Below, piece by piece: positions 10,887-20,652 of a DNA stretch of 64,000 nucleotides. The notes beneath the pieces are model-generated. The model worked only from the letters and a program-made list of their open reading frames with translations, made no database searches and was not told the DNA's origin. A program made the translations under genes and the position numbers. The stretch comes from Nostoc sp. CMAA1605 (GTDB taxonomy: Bacteria > Cyanobacteriota > Cyanobacteriia > Cyanobacteriales > Nostocaceae): assembly GCF_021596505.1 (NCBI RefSeq), contig NZ_PJIZ01000014.1, forward strand, positions 1 to 64,000, in the 5' to 3' direction. The first letter of the stretch is position 1. Each line of letters starts with the position of its first letter.

Positions 10887-11288
10887 ATGAAAGTAGCTTT
10901 TACGACTAGCGACGGAACTCATGTTGATACTCATTTTGGTTGGGCTAAGGAAATTGATGTGTATGAAGTCAATAAGGATGGATTTAATTTTGTGGAGACT
11001 TTAACCTTTGAGGGTGAATTAGAAGAAGCTACCCACGAAGATAAGATTGCACCAAAAATGGCAGCAGTTAGTGACTGTACAATTCTCTATGTGAAGGCGA
11101 TTGGTAAACCTGCTGGCAATAAGTTAATTAAGCAGGGTATGACTATCGTTAGAGCGCAAGAATATGATACAGTTCCTGATATTTTACATATGTTGGTGAA
11201 TAGTCTCAATGGTGATGCACCACCACTTTTACGTAAGGCTTTGCTACAGGAAAATCGGGAATTAGCGTATGCTCATGATGAAGATTAA
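10887..11288 (+). CDS. NifX/VnfX-family cofactor-binding accessory protein
   Basis: Start chosen at ATG 10887 with GGAG at 10876-10879, giving 133 residues (an ATG at 10851 adds 12 unlikely residues). The protein matches the NifX/NafY/dinitrogenase iron-molybdenum cofactor domain: MKVAFTTSDGTHVDTHFGWA at the N terminus and a C-terminal segment reminiscent of NifX (LMLVNSL-like LHMLVNSL). Family members bind and hand on cofactor precursors such as NifB-co. It follows vnfE on the same strand after a repeat-containing 116-bp gap. A VnfX role is likely from context. Confidence 0.85.
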   Translation: MKVAFTTSDGTHVDTHFGWAKEIDVYEVNKDGFNFVETLTFEGELEEATHEDKIAPKMAAVSDCTILYVKAIGKPAGNKLIKQGMTIVRAQEYDTVPDILHMLVNSLNGDAPPLLRKALLQENRELAYAHDED

Positions 11289-11338
11289 TTCAAGTTTTTG
11301 TTAGTGGTTGGGTGATACTAAATTTTTCCTCAGTTGTC

Positions 11339-11371
11339 ATAACTCCAACTTTTTCAAAAAGTTGGGGTTAT
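11339..11371. terminator. bidirectional hairpin terminator
   Basis: ATAACTCCAACTTTTT pairs with AAAAAGTTGGGGTTAT around one central base: a 16-bp stem with one G-T pair. Its A/T-rich inner arms supply T-runs on both strands. It separates the convergent nifX-like and tetR genes. Confidence 0.75.
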
Positions 11372-11380
11372 AAATTATAT

Positions 11381-12013
11381 CTACTGCAAATTGCTTTGCA
11401 AGTAATTGAAGGTAAACCGCTTCATTTCTGCTATCAGCCGTTGTCGAAAATGTGGTTCTTGGCTGAGGGAAAGCCACATTAAATTACCGATCGCTTTTAC
11501 CAAGACAAAGGCGATCGCTTCATAATCAGTCTGATCTAAACCTGCTTCCCGTTGGGCGAGTAAACTAGCCAAATCTCCCATGAGTTTCGCATCAGCTGCA
11601 TCTTCAATGGCTTGTACTTCTGGGATTACACCTTGAACTTCCATGAAAATCTCATAGTAGCCAGGATTCTCCCAGAAAAATTTTTCACTGATATCAATCA
11701 AATGGTCAACCAGGGTAGATAAGGGTAGTTTCGCAAACTCAGGATGATGGAGTATTGCCAAGCGTTGATGTAAAAGTTCGCAATAACGCAGGGCTAAAGC
11801 TTGCACAATGGCGGTCTTATCGGGGAAAAACTGATAGAGTGACCCGATGGGTATTTGAGCGTGAGAAGCGATCGCATTGGTAGTAGTCGCATCATATCCC
11901 TGGGTAATAAACAGTTTTTCTGCCACATCTATAATCCGGTTGACTCGCTCCTGACTGCGGGCTTGTCGGGGTTGGCGGCGCATTCCCACTGGGTTTAAGG
12001 GACTTTGAGTCAT
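11381..12013 (-). CDS. TetR-family repressor, partner of the divergent CYP110 gene
   Basis: Start at ATG 12011-12013 (MTQSPLNPVGMRRQPRQARS), 210 residues. The N-terminal TetR DNA-binding domain is clear: RVNRIIDVAEKLFITQGYDA and SLYQFFPDKTAIVQAL. The C-terminal ligand/dimer domain belongs to the same subgroup as the paralogue at 18270-18926, which aligns along its whole length. It is transcribed divergently from the P450 gene, with a palindromic operator between them, so it probably represses itself and the P450. The ligand is unknown. Confidence 0.9.
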   Translation of the reverse strand: MTQSPLNPVGMRRQPRQARSQERVNRIIDVAEKLFITQGYDATTTNAIASHAQIPIGSLYQFFPDKTAIVQALALRYCELLHQRLAILHHPEFAKLPLSTLVDHLIDISEKFFWENPGYYEIFMEVQGVIPEVQAIEDAADAKLMGDLASLLAQREAGLDQTDYEAIAFVLVKAIGNLMWLSLSQEPHFRQRLIAEMKRFTFNYLQSNLQ

Positions 12014-12069
12014 ACATGATCTCCAGAACAAAAATAAATATTTGAGGATTACTCACATTCTAGTTGACA

Positions 12070-12116
12070 AATATGAATGATGCTCATATTATCTAAATAT
12101 GAGCTTCGCTCACATA
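12070..12116. promoter_or_regulatory. TetR operator pair in the tetR-CYP110 divergent promoter
   Basis: AATATGA-7-TCATATT (12070-12090) is a perfect inverted repeat. TATGAGC-3-GCTCACA (12098-12114) is a near-perfect second one. The same ATGA..TCAT half-sites occur upstream of the second TetR gene. Confidence 0.65.
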
Positions 12117-12145
12117 AACCCGCAACTTAAATGGAGTCTCTGACA

Positions 12146-13516
12146 ATGAGCAAGAATTTACAGACCCTACCCCATCCCAATCCTGTAACCGCTTTAGAAG
12201 AATACAGCCGCGATCATCTGGGATTTATGCAACGCTGCACCCAAGAATATGAAGGTATCGTTCCTCTGAAATTTGATGATCAATGGTTTTGTGTGTTGAC
12301 CAATCCCGACTACATTACTGAAGTGTTAAAAGACAGACTCTTGTTTGTGAAAGCAAAAGATATGCAAGTAATAAGTGGTGTACTAGGTAATGGCTTGATC
12401 ACCAGTGAAGGCGATTTTTGGTTACGACAACGACGACTAGCCCAGCCAGTCTTTCACCAACAGCAGATTAACAGCTATGGGGCGGTAATGGTGGATTATA
12501 CCGAGCAAATGTTAAAAACTTGGCAAGGTGGTGAGGTGAAGGATATACAAGCAGCTATGATGCGCCTCAGCCTCAACATCGTCATGAAAACCCTGTTTGA
12601 TCAGAATGTAGAGGATACAGCCGCAGTTAGTATTGATAATGCGCTAGTTGAAACCATGAACTGGTTTGAATATCAAGCAGCCAAAAATGTCATGTCTGCA
12701 CTGTCGGAAATTGCGGAGTTAAAACAAAACACCCAAGAGATTAGTGAAGAAGATATGGAGAGACGTTATCAAAAAGCGATCGCTCTATTTGATGAAGCAG
12801 TATATGCCATTATTAAAGAGCGTCGCGCCAGTGGTAAAACAGGCAAAGATTTATTGGGAATGCTGATGCAAGTCGAAGATGCGGATGATGGTAGCCGCAT
12901 GACTGATAAACAATTGCGAGACGAAGCTGTAACATTAATTTTGGCAGGACACGAAACCACCGCTAACACCCTTTCTTGGACATTCCTGCAATTGGCGCAA
13001 AATCCCGATGTCCGCGAAAAACTCAGTGCAGAACTCAAAACAGTGTTGAACGGACGCACACCCACCCTAGCTGATTTACCCCAGTTAACTTACACCAATT
13101 GGGTGATTAAAGAATCTATGCGCCTGTATCCCCCTGTTACCGAAATTTCACGAGAAGCAACTCAAGATTGTGAAATTGGTGGTTATTTCATTCCCAAAGG
13201 AACAAACATAATTGTTAGTCAATGGGCTATGCACCGTGATGGGCGTTATTTTTCCGAACCAGAATTGTTTCAGCCAGAACGCTGGGCTAATGACCTAGAA
13301 AAACAGCTACCTCGTGGTGTGTATTTCCCCTTCGGTGATGGGCCGCGTGTTTGTATTGGTAAGAGTTTTGCCCTGATGGAAGCGGTATTATTACTAGCAG
13401 CAATCGCCCAAAAATTCCAACTGGATCTCGTTAGCGATCAAAACATTGAACTTCAGATATCTATTACCCTCCGCGCCAGACATGGTATTCAATTTCTCTT
13501 GAAAGCAGCTGCATAG
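12146..13516 (+). CDS. cytochrome P450, CYP110 type
   Basis: The start at 12146 (MSKNLQTLPHPNP) is preferred over 12131 because the remnant copy at 19056 begins at the matching codon (MSQNL). The 456-residue protein has the I-helix oxygen-activation motif AGHETTANTLSW, the ExxR motif ESMRLYPP, the PERW motif and the haem-thiolate loop FGDGPRVCIGKSFA. CYP110 enzymes are the typical P450s of filamentous nitrogen-fixing cyanobacteria and oxidise fatty acids or terpenes; the substrate here is unknown. It is divergent from a TetR gene and probably controlled by it. Confidence 0.9.
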   Translation: MSKNLQTLPHPNPVTALEEYSRDHLGFMQRCTQEYEGIVPLKFDDQWFCVLTNPDYITEVLKDRLLFVKAKDMQVISGVLGNGLITSEGDFWLRQRRLAQPVFHQQQINSYGAVMVDYTEQMLKTWQGGEVKDIQAAMMRLSLNIVMKTLFDQNVEDTAAVSIDNALVETMNWFEYQAAKNVMSALSEIAELKQNTQEISEEDMERRYQKAIALFDEAVYAIIKERRASGKTGKDLLGMLMQVEDADDGSRMTDKQLRDEAVTLILAGHETTANTLSWTFLQLAQNPDVREKLSAELKTVLNGRTPTLADLPQLTYTNWVIKESMRLYPPVTEISREATQDCEIGGYFIPKGTNIIVSQWAMHRDGRYFSEPELFQPERWANDLEKQLPRGVYFPFGDGPRVCIGKSFALMEAVLLLAAIAQKFQLDLVSDQNIELQISITLRARHGIQFLLKAAA

Positions 13517-13617
13517 AATTTACTTCACATCATGAGAAGTTGGTTGCGGTCAGATATCCGACTTCTTCAATCAGTCGGGTATCTATTTTTCTCTCATATT
13601 GTACAGGTGATGAAATT

Positions 13618-14283
13618 ATGAAGGGATTAATAGAGCAGAATCAGATTATTCAAAGCAATCAAAATAGTTCCGAAAGTATTGTATCTTTAGCACGTTTGAG
13701 TGATTCTATTTTTGCTTTTGCAATGGCTTTAATGGTAATTGCCTTTGACTTACCAGAAGATGCTAAAGCCATGACTAATAGTGATATCAATGGGTTTTTG
13801 TTGAGTCAGTTAAAACCGTTGGGAACATACACTATCACCTTTGTTTTAGTCGCAACTTATTGGATTTCTAATTCCCGCCAATTCAAATATCTGCGGAGAA
13901 CCGATGAAAACCATTTGTGGATTTCTGTAGGGTATTTAATGGTCTTGTTTTTAGTGCCTTTATCTAATGATTTAGTCATCACATTTCCAGATAATTTTCT
14001 GGTCAAAGTTTGGTTTAGTTTAAATATCGCTGTAATTGGGTTTGTTTCTTGGCTAAGTTGGTCTTATGCAACAAGTGATCGCAAATTAGTAGATAGCGAT
14101 TTAGATGATGTGACAATTCGCTCCATCAAAATCAAAGCTTTAATTGAACCGATATGTGCATTGATTTCCATTGGGGTGGCATATCTTAACCAAGAGTTAT
14201 GGGACTATTTTTGGGTGGTGCTGTTTTTTATCTATTCTCCTTTGGAAAAATATTTGAACAAGTCGGGTGAATTGTTACGTTAA
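13618..14283 (+). CDS. TMEM175/DUF1211-family membrane protein (probable K+ channel-like)
   Basis: Start chosen at ATG 13618 (MKGLIEQNQIIQ), 221 residues. The first helix carries the LARLSDSIFAFAMALMVIAF motif that matches the RxSDxxFAF signature of TMEM175/DUF1211 proteins, here with Leu before Ser-Asp. About five to six hydrophobic helices follow. Bacterial members with this motif are potassium-permeable channels. It follows the P450 gene by about 100 bases on the same strand; co-transcription is possible but not shown. Confidence 0.75.
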   Translation: MKGLIEQNQIIQSNQNSSESIVSLARLSDSIFAFAMALMVIAFDLPEDAKAMTNSDINGFLLSQLKPLGTYTITFVLVATYWISNSRQFKYLRRTDENHLWISVGYLMVLFLVPLSNDLVITFPDNFLVKVWFSLNIAVIGFVSWLSWSYATSDRKLVDSDLDDVTIRSIKIKALIEPICALISIGVAYLNQELWDYFWVVLFFIYSPLEKYLNKSGELLR

Positions 14284-14339
14284 TTCTGTCAATTTTAGCA
14301 AATCATTTGTGGTAATAGTTTCAGAAGTAAATAAATCAG

Positions 14340-15392
14340 ATGTTAGCAAATTTAAGTCTTCCGCGTTGGACAGTTTGGTGTTTGGTGATTCCCGTGCTGT
14401 TTCTCAATTTTTGGTTATTGCAAATAATCTCACAGCAATTACAACCAATACCCAACATTGTATTAGTTGCTGCTTTACTAGCTTTTCTCTTAAATTTTCC
14501 TATTAGTTATCTTGAAAAACGGGGTGTGGGAAGGATTTGGTCGGTATTGTTGGTTCTCATACTTGCCGTTACAGCTTTTTTAGTTCTGGGTTTTGGTGTT
14601 GCACCGATTGTATATCAACAATTAATTGAATTTGGCGATCGCCTACCAGCATTAATAGATCAAGGACAAAGACAACTCCAAGAAATCCACATCGATACAC
14701 CCCTAGCAGGCTTATCTTTTGATGCTGCCAACCTTATTACAGAAGTTATCAATAAATTTACTCAAAGTCTAGAATCTTTACCCAGTCAAATTGTAGATTT
14801 TCTCTTTGGTGTCTTTGATAGTACGCTGAATTTACTGATTACAATCGTCCTCACCATCCTCCTAATTTTTAACGGTTCTAGTTTATGGAATGCGCTGTTT
14901 AAACTATTCCCTCAACCTTGGAATGTCCAATTACCATCTCTGATTCAGCAGAGTTTTCAAAACTACTTTGCAGGACAAGCAACTTTAGCAATGATTGAAG
15001 GTACTGCACTTATAGTTTTATTTTTGGTATTTCAAATTCCCTTCGGGCTATTATTTGGTTTTGTGATTGGGATAGCGAGTTTTATCCCTTTTGGTGGAAC
15101 TGTGACAGTATCCTTGATTCTTCCCATACTTGCTATCCAAAATATTTGGTTAGCAGTGAATTTATTAGTAATAGTGGTGTTGGTAGGACAGATTAACGAA
15201 ACTATTGTTGCACCTCGTCTAATGGGTCAAATGACTGGCGTAAATCCTACTGTTATCTTTATTTCTTTATTGTGTGGTGCAAAATTAGGTGGGGTATTAG
15301 GAATTCTGCTGGCTGTACCCCTAACTAGTTTGTTGAAAAAATTTGCAGAACCTTTGTTTAACACTGATGAATTAGGGGCTACTACACCATAA
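14340..15392 (+). CDS. AI-2E-family transporter (PerM/TqsA-like permease)
   Basis: A 350-residue polytopic membrane protein. Two N-terminal helices, a long amphipathic middle (residues about 90-150) and a C-terminal helix bundle ending GAKLGGVLGILLAVPLTS, the conserved AI-2E/UPF0118 motif, identify the family. Members export diverse small molecules or ions; few are true autoinducer transporters. It follows the TMEM175-like gene by 56 bases on the same strand. Confidence 0.85.
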   Translation: MLANLSLPRWTVWCLVIPVLFLNFWLLQIISQQLQPIPNIVLVAALLAFLLNFPISYLEKRGVGRIWSVLLVLILAVTAFLVLGFGVAPIVYQQLIEFGDRLPALIDQGQRQLQEIHIDTPLAGLSFDAANLITEVINKFTQSLESLPSQIVDFLFGVFDSTLNLLITIVLTILLIFNGSSLWNALFKLFPQPWNVQLPSLIQQSFQNYFAGQATLAMIEGTALIVLFLVFQIPFGLLFGFVIGIASFIPFGGTVTVSLILPILAIQNIWLAVNLLVIVVLVGQINETIVAPRLMGQMTGVNPTVIFISLLCGAKLGGVLGILLAVPLTSLLKKFAEPLFNTDELGATTP

Positions 15393-15484
15393 ACAGACTA
15401 TCTGGAATCGCTAAAAGGCTTGTGGTATAGTTATTATTTCTTTTTCCTTTTGCCTTGTTGTACTAGTTATCCCCTTCGCTGTTT

Positions 15485-16714
15485 TCACAAACTTTGTCTA
15501 GCAGGATTAGCAGATGGAGGGGGAAGCCAGGGACTACTACTCACAAATTGCACATCGCTATTAAAACGACTATGGAAAGTATACAAAGTTGAACTTTCCA
15601 TCAAACTAATTCTCCAACCCAGAACGGGGGTTTTTTCACAAGTTGGTTGATTAATGGTCACACCCAAGCAAGTATCATCCCAAGTTACCAAGTCGGCCCA
15701 ATGTAACCGAAAGTTACTCTGAGGTTTTCCTGTTTGTATGGATGCGGTTTTGATTGCTTCCTCAACGAGATATGAGGGAATGCTTTTAGGTGCATCAAAT
15801 TCAAATTCGTTTTTGGTTGCATAATATACCCATCTTTGTTTAGTGGAGGAAATCAAGACTTTCCAACCAAACGTGTAATTCTCGACGGGAACAGTCCCCG
15901 TTATTGGTCTTGAAGGCCCATCTCCACCAGTACCCGACCATTGGACGTTTTTAATTTCATCGACTTTCCAATCAGAAAGCTGTGTTTGGGAACGTTTTGC
16001 GGCATCGGATAAAATATCTGCATTGATTTTCTGGGGTAGATTCCCTACGCTTGCAACTAAATCCAGTTCCACTATCTTTCCATCTAAATCGCTGCGATAT
16101 ATCCATTGTGTGGGTTTCGATTCATCCGATTTATCTTTGGTGAGCTTGATTAACCATCCTGGGGTTTTGACAAAATTACAGCGTTTTTCGGTTTTGGGAA
16201 GTTCCAAACAATCGTTTTTCCATAGCCGTGATTCAACTGATAAAATTTGGATTTTCCCGATATTTTGTTGGTTGAGTCGATTGACATGGCTAATTACTTG
16301 TTGTCTTACAGACTGAGGTAAACTTTGCAACCAATTGATGCGGAAATTATTACCTGGGATTTTGGGTGAAACTGCGTGATATAACCAAATCTGCTTACCT
16401 GCACTAACCCTAATCGCCCAACCCTTGTAACCGATTTTGTTACATTTTTCATTCTTGGCTGGCAGATTCAAACAACTATCAAATACTTTTGATTCTACTC
16501 GCGCCACCTGGACATTAGCCAGTTTCACATTTAACCGTTTCGCCATATCTTGACGCACCTGTAAGATAACAGATTTAGGTATCTCAGTTGCTGTTAACGA
16601 AGGTTGAATTTGAGCTAATTTACTGGGATTGGCAGCGAAAGTATATTGATATGTACAGGGAATGGTCAGCATCAAGCTGCTCACTATTGTCAAAATAATA
16701 GCTTTCTGCGTCAT
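15485..16714 (-). CDS. secreted protein with three related cysteine-pair repeats
   Basis: A 409-residue protein with an N-terminal signal peptide (MTQKAIILTIVSSLMLTIPC..., cleavage near AANPS). The body contains three related modules of about 100-130 residues, each with a variant of V-E-S-x-x-(F/W)-x-x-x-C-L-x-L-P...C followed by GW(A/L/R)I: ESKVFDSCLNLPAKNEKC, ESRLWKNDCLELPKTEKRC and TWDDTCLGVTINQPTC. Each cysteine pair could form a disulfide in the periplasm. No known family was recognised. It is convergent with the AI-2E gene. Confidence 0.7.
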   Translation of the reverse strand: MTQKAIILTIVSSLMLTIPCTYQYTFAANPSKLAQIQPSLTATEIPKSVILQVRQDMAKRLNVKLANVQVARVESKVFDSCLNLPAKNEKCNKIGYKGWAIRVSAGKQIWLYHAVSPKIPGNNFRINWLQSLPQSVRQQVISHVNRLNQQNIGKIQILSVESRLWKNDCLELPKTEKRCNFVKTPGWLIKLTKDKSDESKPTQWIYRSDLDGKIVELDLVASVGNLPQKINADILSDAAKRSQTQLSDWKVDEIKNVQWSGTGGDGPSRPITGTVPVENYTFGWKVLISSTKQRWVYYATKNEFEFDAPKSIPSYLVEEAIKTASIQTGKPQSNFRLHWADLVTWDDTCLGVTINQPTCEKTPVLGWRISLMESSTLYTFHSRFNSDVQFVSSSPWLPPPSANPARQSL

Positions 16715-16798
16715 AGAATATATCCAGATGGGCGTAATTTAGATGACGCAGACTAGATAGACTTGGTTGCTAGAGGATCGATTCAGTAATCAAAAACC

Positions 16799-16870
16799 TA
16801 ACCCCCCAGCCCCCTTCCCTACGAGGGAAGGAGGAGCCAAAGTCTCCTTTTCTTGTGGGAGAGGTTCTTC
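16799..16870. repeat. dispersed Nostoc-type repeat with hairpin
   Basis: CCTTCCCT (16813-16820) and AGGGAAGG (16824-16831) form an 8-bp stem with a 3-base loop, followed by GTCTCCTTTTCTTGTGGGAG. This is a common Nostoc intergenic repeat. It lies downstream of the NmrA-like gene (minus strand) and could help end its transcript. Confidence 0.5.
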
Positions 16871-16918
16871 CAGCATTACTGAATTGAGATTCCCTGATGA
16901 GTCAAATTTTGGTTAGCA

Positions 16919-17776
16919 CTAAATGATCTTTGTCAGTGCTTGAATAGACTCACTTAAAGGAGTGGTAGGACGGCCTATTAGTTGGCTTAGGGTTTGGCTG
17001 TCATCAAACAACCCTCCTTTTGCTGCTCCTGTCTCAGATTCTGCTAACATCACAGCAACAGGCTCAGGTAAGCCAGCATTTTTTAATACATTAATATACT
17101 CATCTTCAGACAAATTCTGATAAATCACTTGCTTACCAGACTGCTGGCTGATTTCGGACGCAAATTCGCTCAATGTGTAGGCTACATCACCAGCCAATTC
17201 ATAGACTTTACCTGCTTGGTCATTGGCTAATAAAACGGTGGCTGCGGCTGCGGCATAATCGGCGCGGGCTGCGGATGCGATTTTAGCTTCTCCAGCACAG
17301 CCCATAACTACACCATATTCCAAGGCTATCGGGATACCTGCTGTGTAATTTTCGGTATACCAACTATTGCGTAATATCACATAAGGCACACCAGATTTTT
17401 TCAGGACTGTTTCAGTTTGGTGATGTTCTGCTGCTAGAGGTAGGGGACTGCTATCTGCGTGTAAGAGACTGGTATAAGCCAGTAATTTGACTCCGGCTTG
17501 TTTACAGGCGTTGATGACGTTTGTGTGCTGAGTGACGCGATCGCCAATTTCACTGGAGGAGATCAGCAATACTTTTTCTGCACCAGCGAAGGCAATATCT
17601 AATGTGTGGGGTTGATTGTAATCAATTTCCCGCACCTGCACGCCTAAACTGGCAAAATCTGATACTTTTTCTGGATTGCGAACCGCAGCGACTAATTCAT
17701 TGGCAGGAACGGATTTTAATAGTTCTTGCAATACTAATCTGCCTAACTGACCCGATGCAGCAGTGATGACAATCAT
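16919..17776 (-). CDS. NmrA/QorB-like NAD(P)-binding oxidoreductase
   Basis: A 285-residue Rossmann protein: MIVITAASGQLGRLVLQELL at the N terminus is the atypical SDR dinucleotide-binding motif. Features such as VREIDYNQPHTLDIAFAGAE and LLAYTSLLHAD place it near QorB/NmrA quinone oxidoreductase-like proteins. It is divergent from an HxlR regulator with a palindrome between them, an arrangement common for stress-responsive quinone reductases. The substrate is unknown. Confidence 0.8.
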   Translation of the reverse strand: MIVITAASGQLGRLVLQELLKSVPANELVAAVRNPEKVSDFASLGVQVREIDYNQPHTLDIAFAGAEKVLLISSSEIGDRVTQHTNVINACKQAGVKLLAYTSLLHADSSPLPLAAEHHQTETVLKKSGVPYVILRNSWYTENYTAGIPIALEYGVVMGCAGEAKIASAARADYAAAAATVLLANDQAGKVYELAGDVAYTLSEFASEISQQSGKQVIYQNLSEDEYINVLKNAGLPEPVAVMLAESETGAAKGGLFDDSQTLSQLIGRPTTPLSESIQALTKII

Positions 17777-17836
17777 ATTTTTTAGTTGGTTAATTTTTGG
17801 ATGTCGATAAACCTAATATAATTGCATTACTAACTT

Positions 17837-17850
17837 TTGGTAAGTACCAA
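17837..17850. promoter_or_regulatory. palindromic operator for the HxlR regulator
   Basis: TTGGTA-AG-TACCAA is a perfect inverted repeat in the 90-bp divergent promoter. A further AAGTAAGTAT lies next to it towards the regulator start. The position and symmetry fit an HxlR-type operator. Confidence 0.55.
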
Positions 17851-17865
17851 CAAAAAAGTAAGTAT

Positions 17866-18261
17866 ATGAGCGATCGCCATGATGATTCCAGGACGCTGAC
17901 ACAACGCCTGGAAATAGGGAATATTTTCGCCGCGCCATGTCCTTCACGAGACATTCTGAAACACGTTTGCAGCAAATGGGGCGTACTGATTCTGATTACG
18001 CTGCGCCAAAGGACTCACAGATTTAGCGAGTTGAGACGCAAAATGGGCGGAGTCAGTGAAAAAATGCTGGCTCAAAGTCTACAATCCCTGACGGAAGATG
18101 GTTTTGTGTTGCGTGTATCTCACCATGTGGTTCCGCCTGTTGTTGAGTACAGCCTGACTCCAATGGGAGAAGAAGTCGCCGATCGCGTCGCCGCCTTAGC
18201 AGATTGGATTGAAGTCAATACGCCAAGGGTGTTGGATGCAAGGAAGAAGTTAGAGCGATAG
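17866..18261 (+). CDS. HxlR-family winged-helix regulator
   Basis: Start at ATG 17866 (MSDRHDDSRTLTQRLEIGNI), 131 residues. The HxlR domain is evident: CPSRDILKHVCSKWGVLILI, then THRFSELRRKMGGVSEKMLA and a wing ending VEYSLTPMGEEV. The cysteine in APCPSRD is at the position often used for redox or electrophile sensing in this family. It is divergent from the NmrA-like gene, which it probably controls. Confidence 0.9.
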   Translation: MSDRHDDSRTLTQRLEIGNIFAAPCPSRDILKHVCSKWGVLILITLRQRTHRFSELRRKMGGVSEKMLAQSLQSLTEDGFVLRVSHHVVPPVVEYSLTPMGEEVADRVAALADWIEVNTPRVLDARKKLER

Positions 18262-18269
18262 TGATGATT

Positions 18270-18926
18270 TCACAAAGTCGCGTTGCTCCCATCAGACGGG
18301 AAATAGCTTTGCAGATAACTTAACGCCAAGCGTTTGGTTTCTGCTAATAATCGCGGTTGAAACGTTTTTTCTTGACTGAGGGATAGCCATAATAATGTGC
18401 CGATCGCTTTGACTAAAATAAAGGCGATCGCTTCATAGTCTATTGTTTCTAACCCTGCTGCCCGTTTAGCTAATAAACTGGCTACATCTTGCATCAGTTG
18501 ATTATCCATAACCTCGCCGACGGCTTGTAATTCGGGCATTGAACCCTGGAGTGCCATAAAAATGGCGTAGTAACCAGGATTATCCGAGAAATGCAGAGCA
18601 GTGATATCAATCATTTGTTCTACGAGAACATCTAAGGGCAGATTGGCTAATTCAGGATTATCCAGCACTGCTAACTTTTGATGAATATTTTCCTCATGAC
18701 GCAAAGCAAGTGCCTGCATGATTGCAGATTTGTCAGGGAAAAACTGATAAAGTGACCCAATCGGGACTTTAGCACCAGAGGCGATCGCATTGGTTGTTGT
18801 GGCTGCATAACCTTGAGTGATAAACAGTTCTTCTGCTACATCCAAAATTCGATTGACTCGCTCCTGGCTACGCGCTTGTCGGGGTTTGCGGCGCATTCCA
18901 CCTGCGGCTGATGGACTTTCAGTCAT
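18270..18926 (-). CDS. TetR-family repressor, paralogue of the 11381 gene
   Basis: 218 residues, MTESPSAAGGMRRKPRQARS at the N terminus. It aligns throughout with the protein of 11381-12013 (shared ARSQERVNRI, LFITQGY, IGSLYQFFPDK, YEAIAF.LVKAIG segments). It faces a degenerate P450 fragment on the other side of an operator-bearing promoter, exactly as the intact pair is arranged, so the two TetR-P450 modules are duplicates. It ends nine bases from the convergent HxlR gene. Its present target may be itself or the other module. Confidence 0.9.
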   Translation of the reverse strand: MTESPSAAGGMRRKPRQARSQERVNRILDVAEELFITQGYAATTTNAIASGAKVPIGSLYQFFPDKSAIMQALALRHEENIHQKLAVLDNPELANLPLDVLVEQMIDITALHFSDNPGYYAIFMALQGSMPELQAVGEVMDNQLMQDVASLLAKRAAGLETIDYEAIAFILVKAIGTLLWLSLSQEKTFQPRLLAETKRLALSYLQSYFPSDGSNATL

Positions 18927-18979
18927 AGATTACCTCCCTATGTCGCAAAATGTGACTATTACTCATATTTTCTTGACTG

Positions 18980-19023
18980 AATATGAGTGATTATCATATA
19001 TTTATAAATGAGTATTGCTCATA
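18980..19023. promoter_or_regulatory. TetR operator pair upstream of the P450 remnant
   Basis: ATATGA-7-TCATAT (18981-18999) and ATGAG-5-CTCAT (19008-19022) repeat the half-site type seen at 12070-12116. Confidence 0.6.
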
Positions 19024-19055
19024 TTTAAGTTTAGATGACTAGGGGGAATCTTTCA

Positions 19056-19250
19056 ATGAGTCAGAATTTAATGTTCCTCTGCGGTCGTAAAACAGCGATC
19101 GCCCTGCTTGACGAAACACTATATGCAATGATCGACCATTGTCATTTGAGTGAGATAAATGGCAAAAATTCCAGAGTATGGATGCAGGATGATACCAATT
19201 TAAAATACCCAACAATACCAAATAGGGATAGATATAGGAATCATATTTGA
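19056..19250 (+). pseudogene. remnant of a duplicated CYP110 P450 gene
   Basis: The 64-codon frame starts MSQNLMFL with AGGGGG upstream, matching the intact P450 start (MSKNLQTL). It then jumps to KTAIALLDETLYAMI, which aligns with KAIALFDEAVYAII near residue 212 of the intact enzyme, and degrades after about 25 more residues. The I-helix, ExxR and haem-binding parts are absent. A large internal deletion plus loss of the 3' half explains this. Confidence 0.75.
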
Positions 19251-19631
19251 TTTCTGTGAAACTAGGTACACTTTTATCCCTTTTAACCTGTTCCCCATTC
19301 CCTTACTACGCAAATACTTTCACCGAATCAAAGCGGATTCCTATATCTTGATTTTTTTATACAAAAATAGGGAATTGGGAGCAGGAATTCCCAATTCCCT
19401 AATACATAAAAACCAACGTAGCAGAGAAGGAGAAAAAACAGTGAAATTTACTAAATCAGCATTAAAAAATGATGAGGAAAAATAGGGTAAAGAAGATTAG
19501 GGTAAAACGACAAAAATTGAGATTATCTATAGGCGTGCCTCCACATTTCAATAAATTTTTTCATGGAGGGTGGATAGGAAGAATCCACCCTATAGTTAAC
19601 TGTATTTAGCAGCTAATACTAAACACAAACT
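19251..19631. other. intergenic region between the P450 remnant and vnfH
   Basis: No clear gene. A 14-codon frame at 19441-19485 (GTG start, MKFTKSALKNDEEK) follows a strong AAGGAG site and may be a leftover gene start. AGGGTGGAT (19567-19575) and ATCCACCCT (19583-19591) form a 9-bp hairpin 40 bases beyond the vnfH stop, with only a weak following T-run for that strand. Confidence 0.45.
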
Positions 19632-20612
<981 letters not shown>

Positions 20613-20652
20613 TTAGTCTCCAATTGATTGTGTGATTGTCGTGAGTCTGTCA

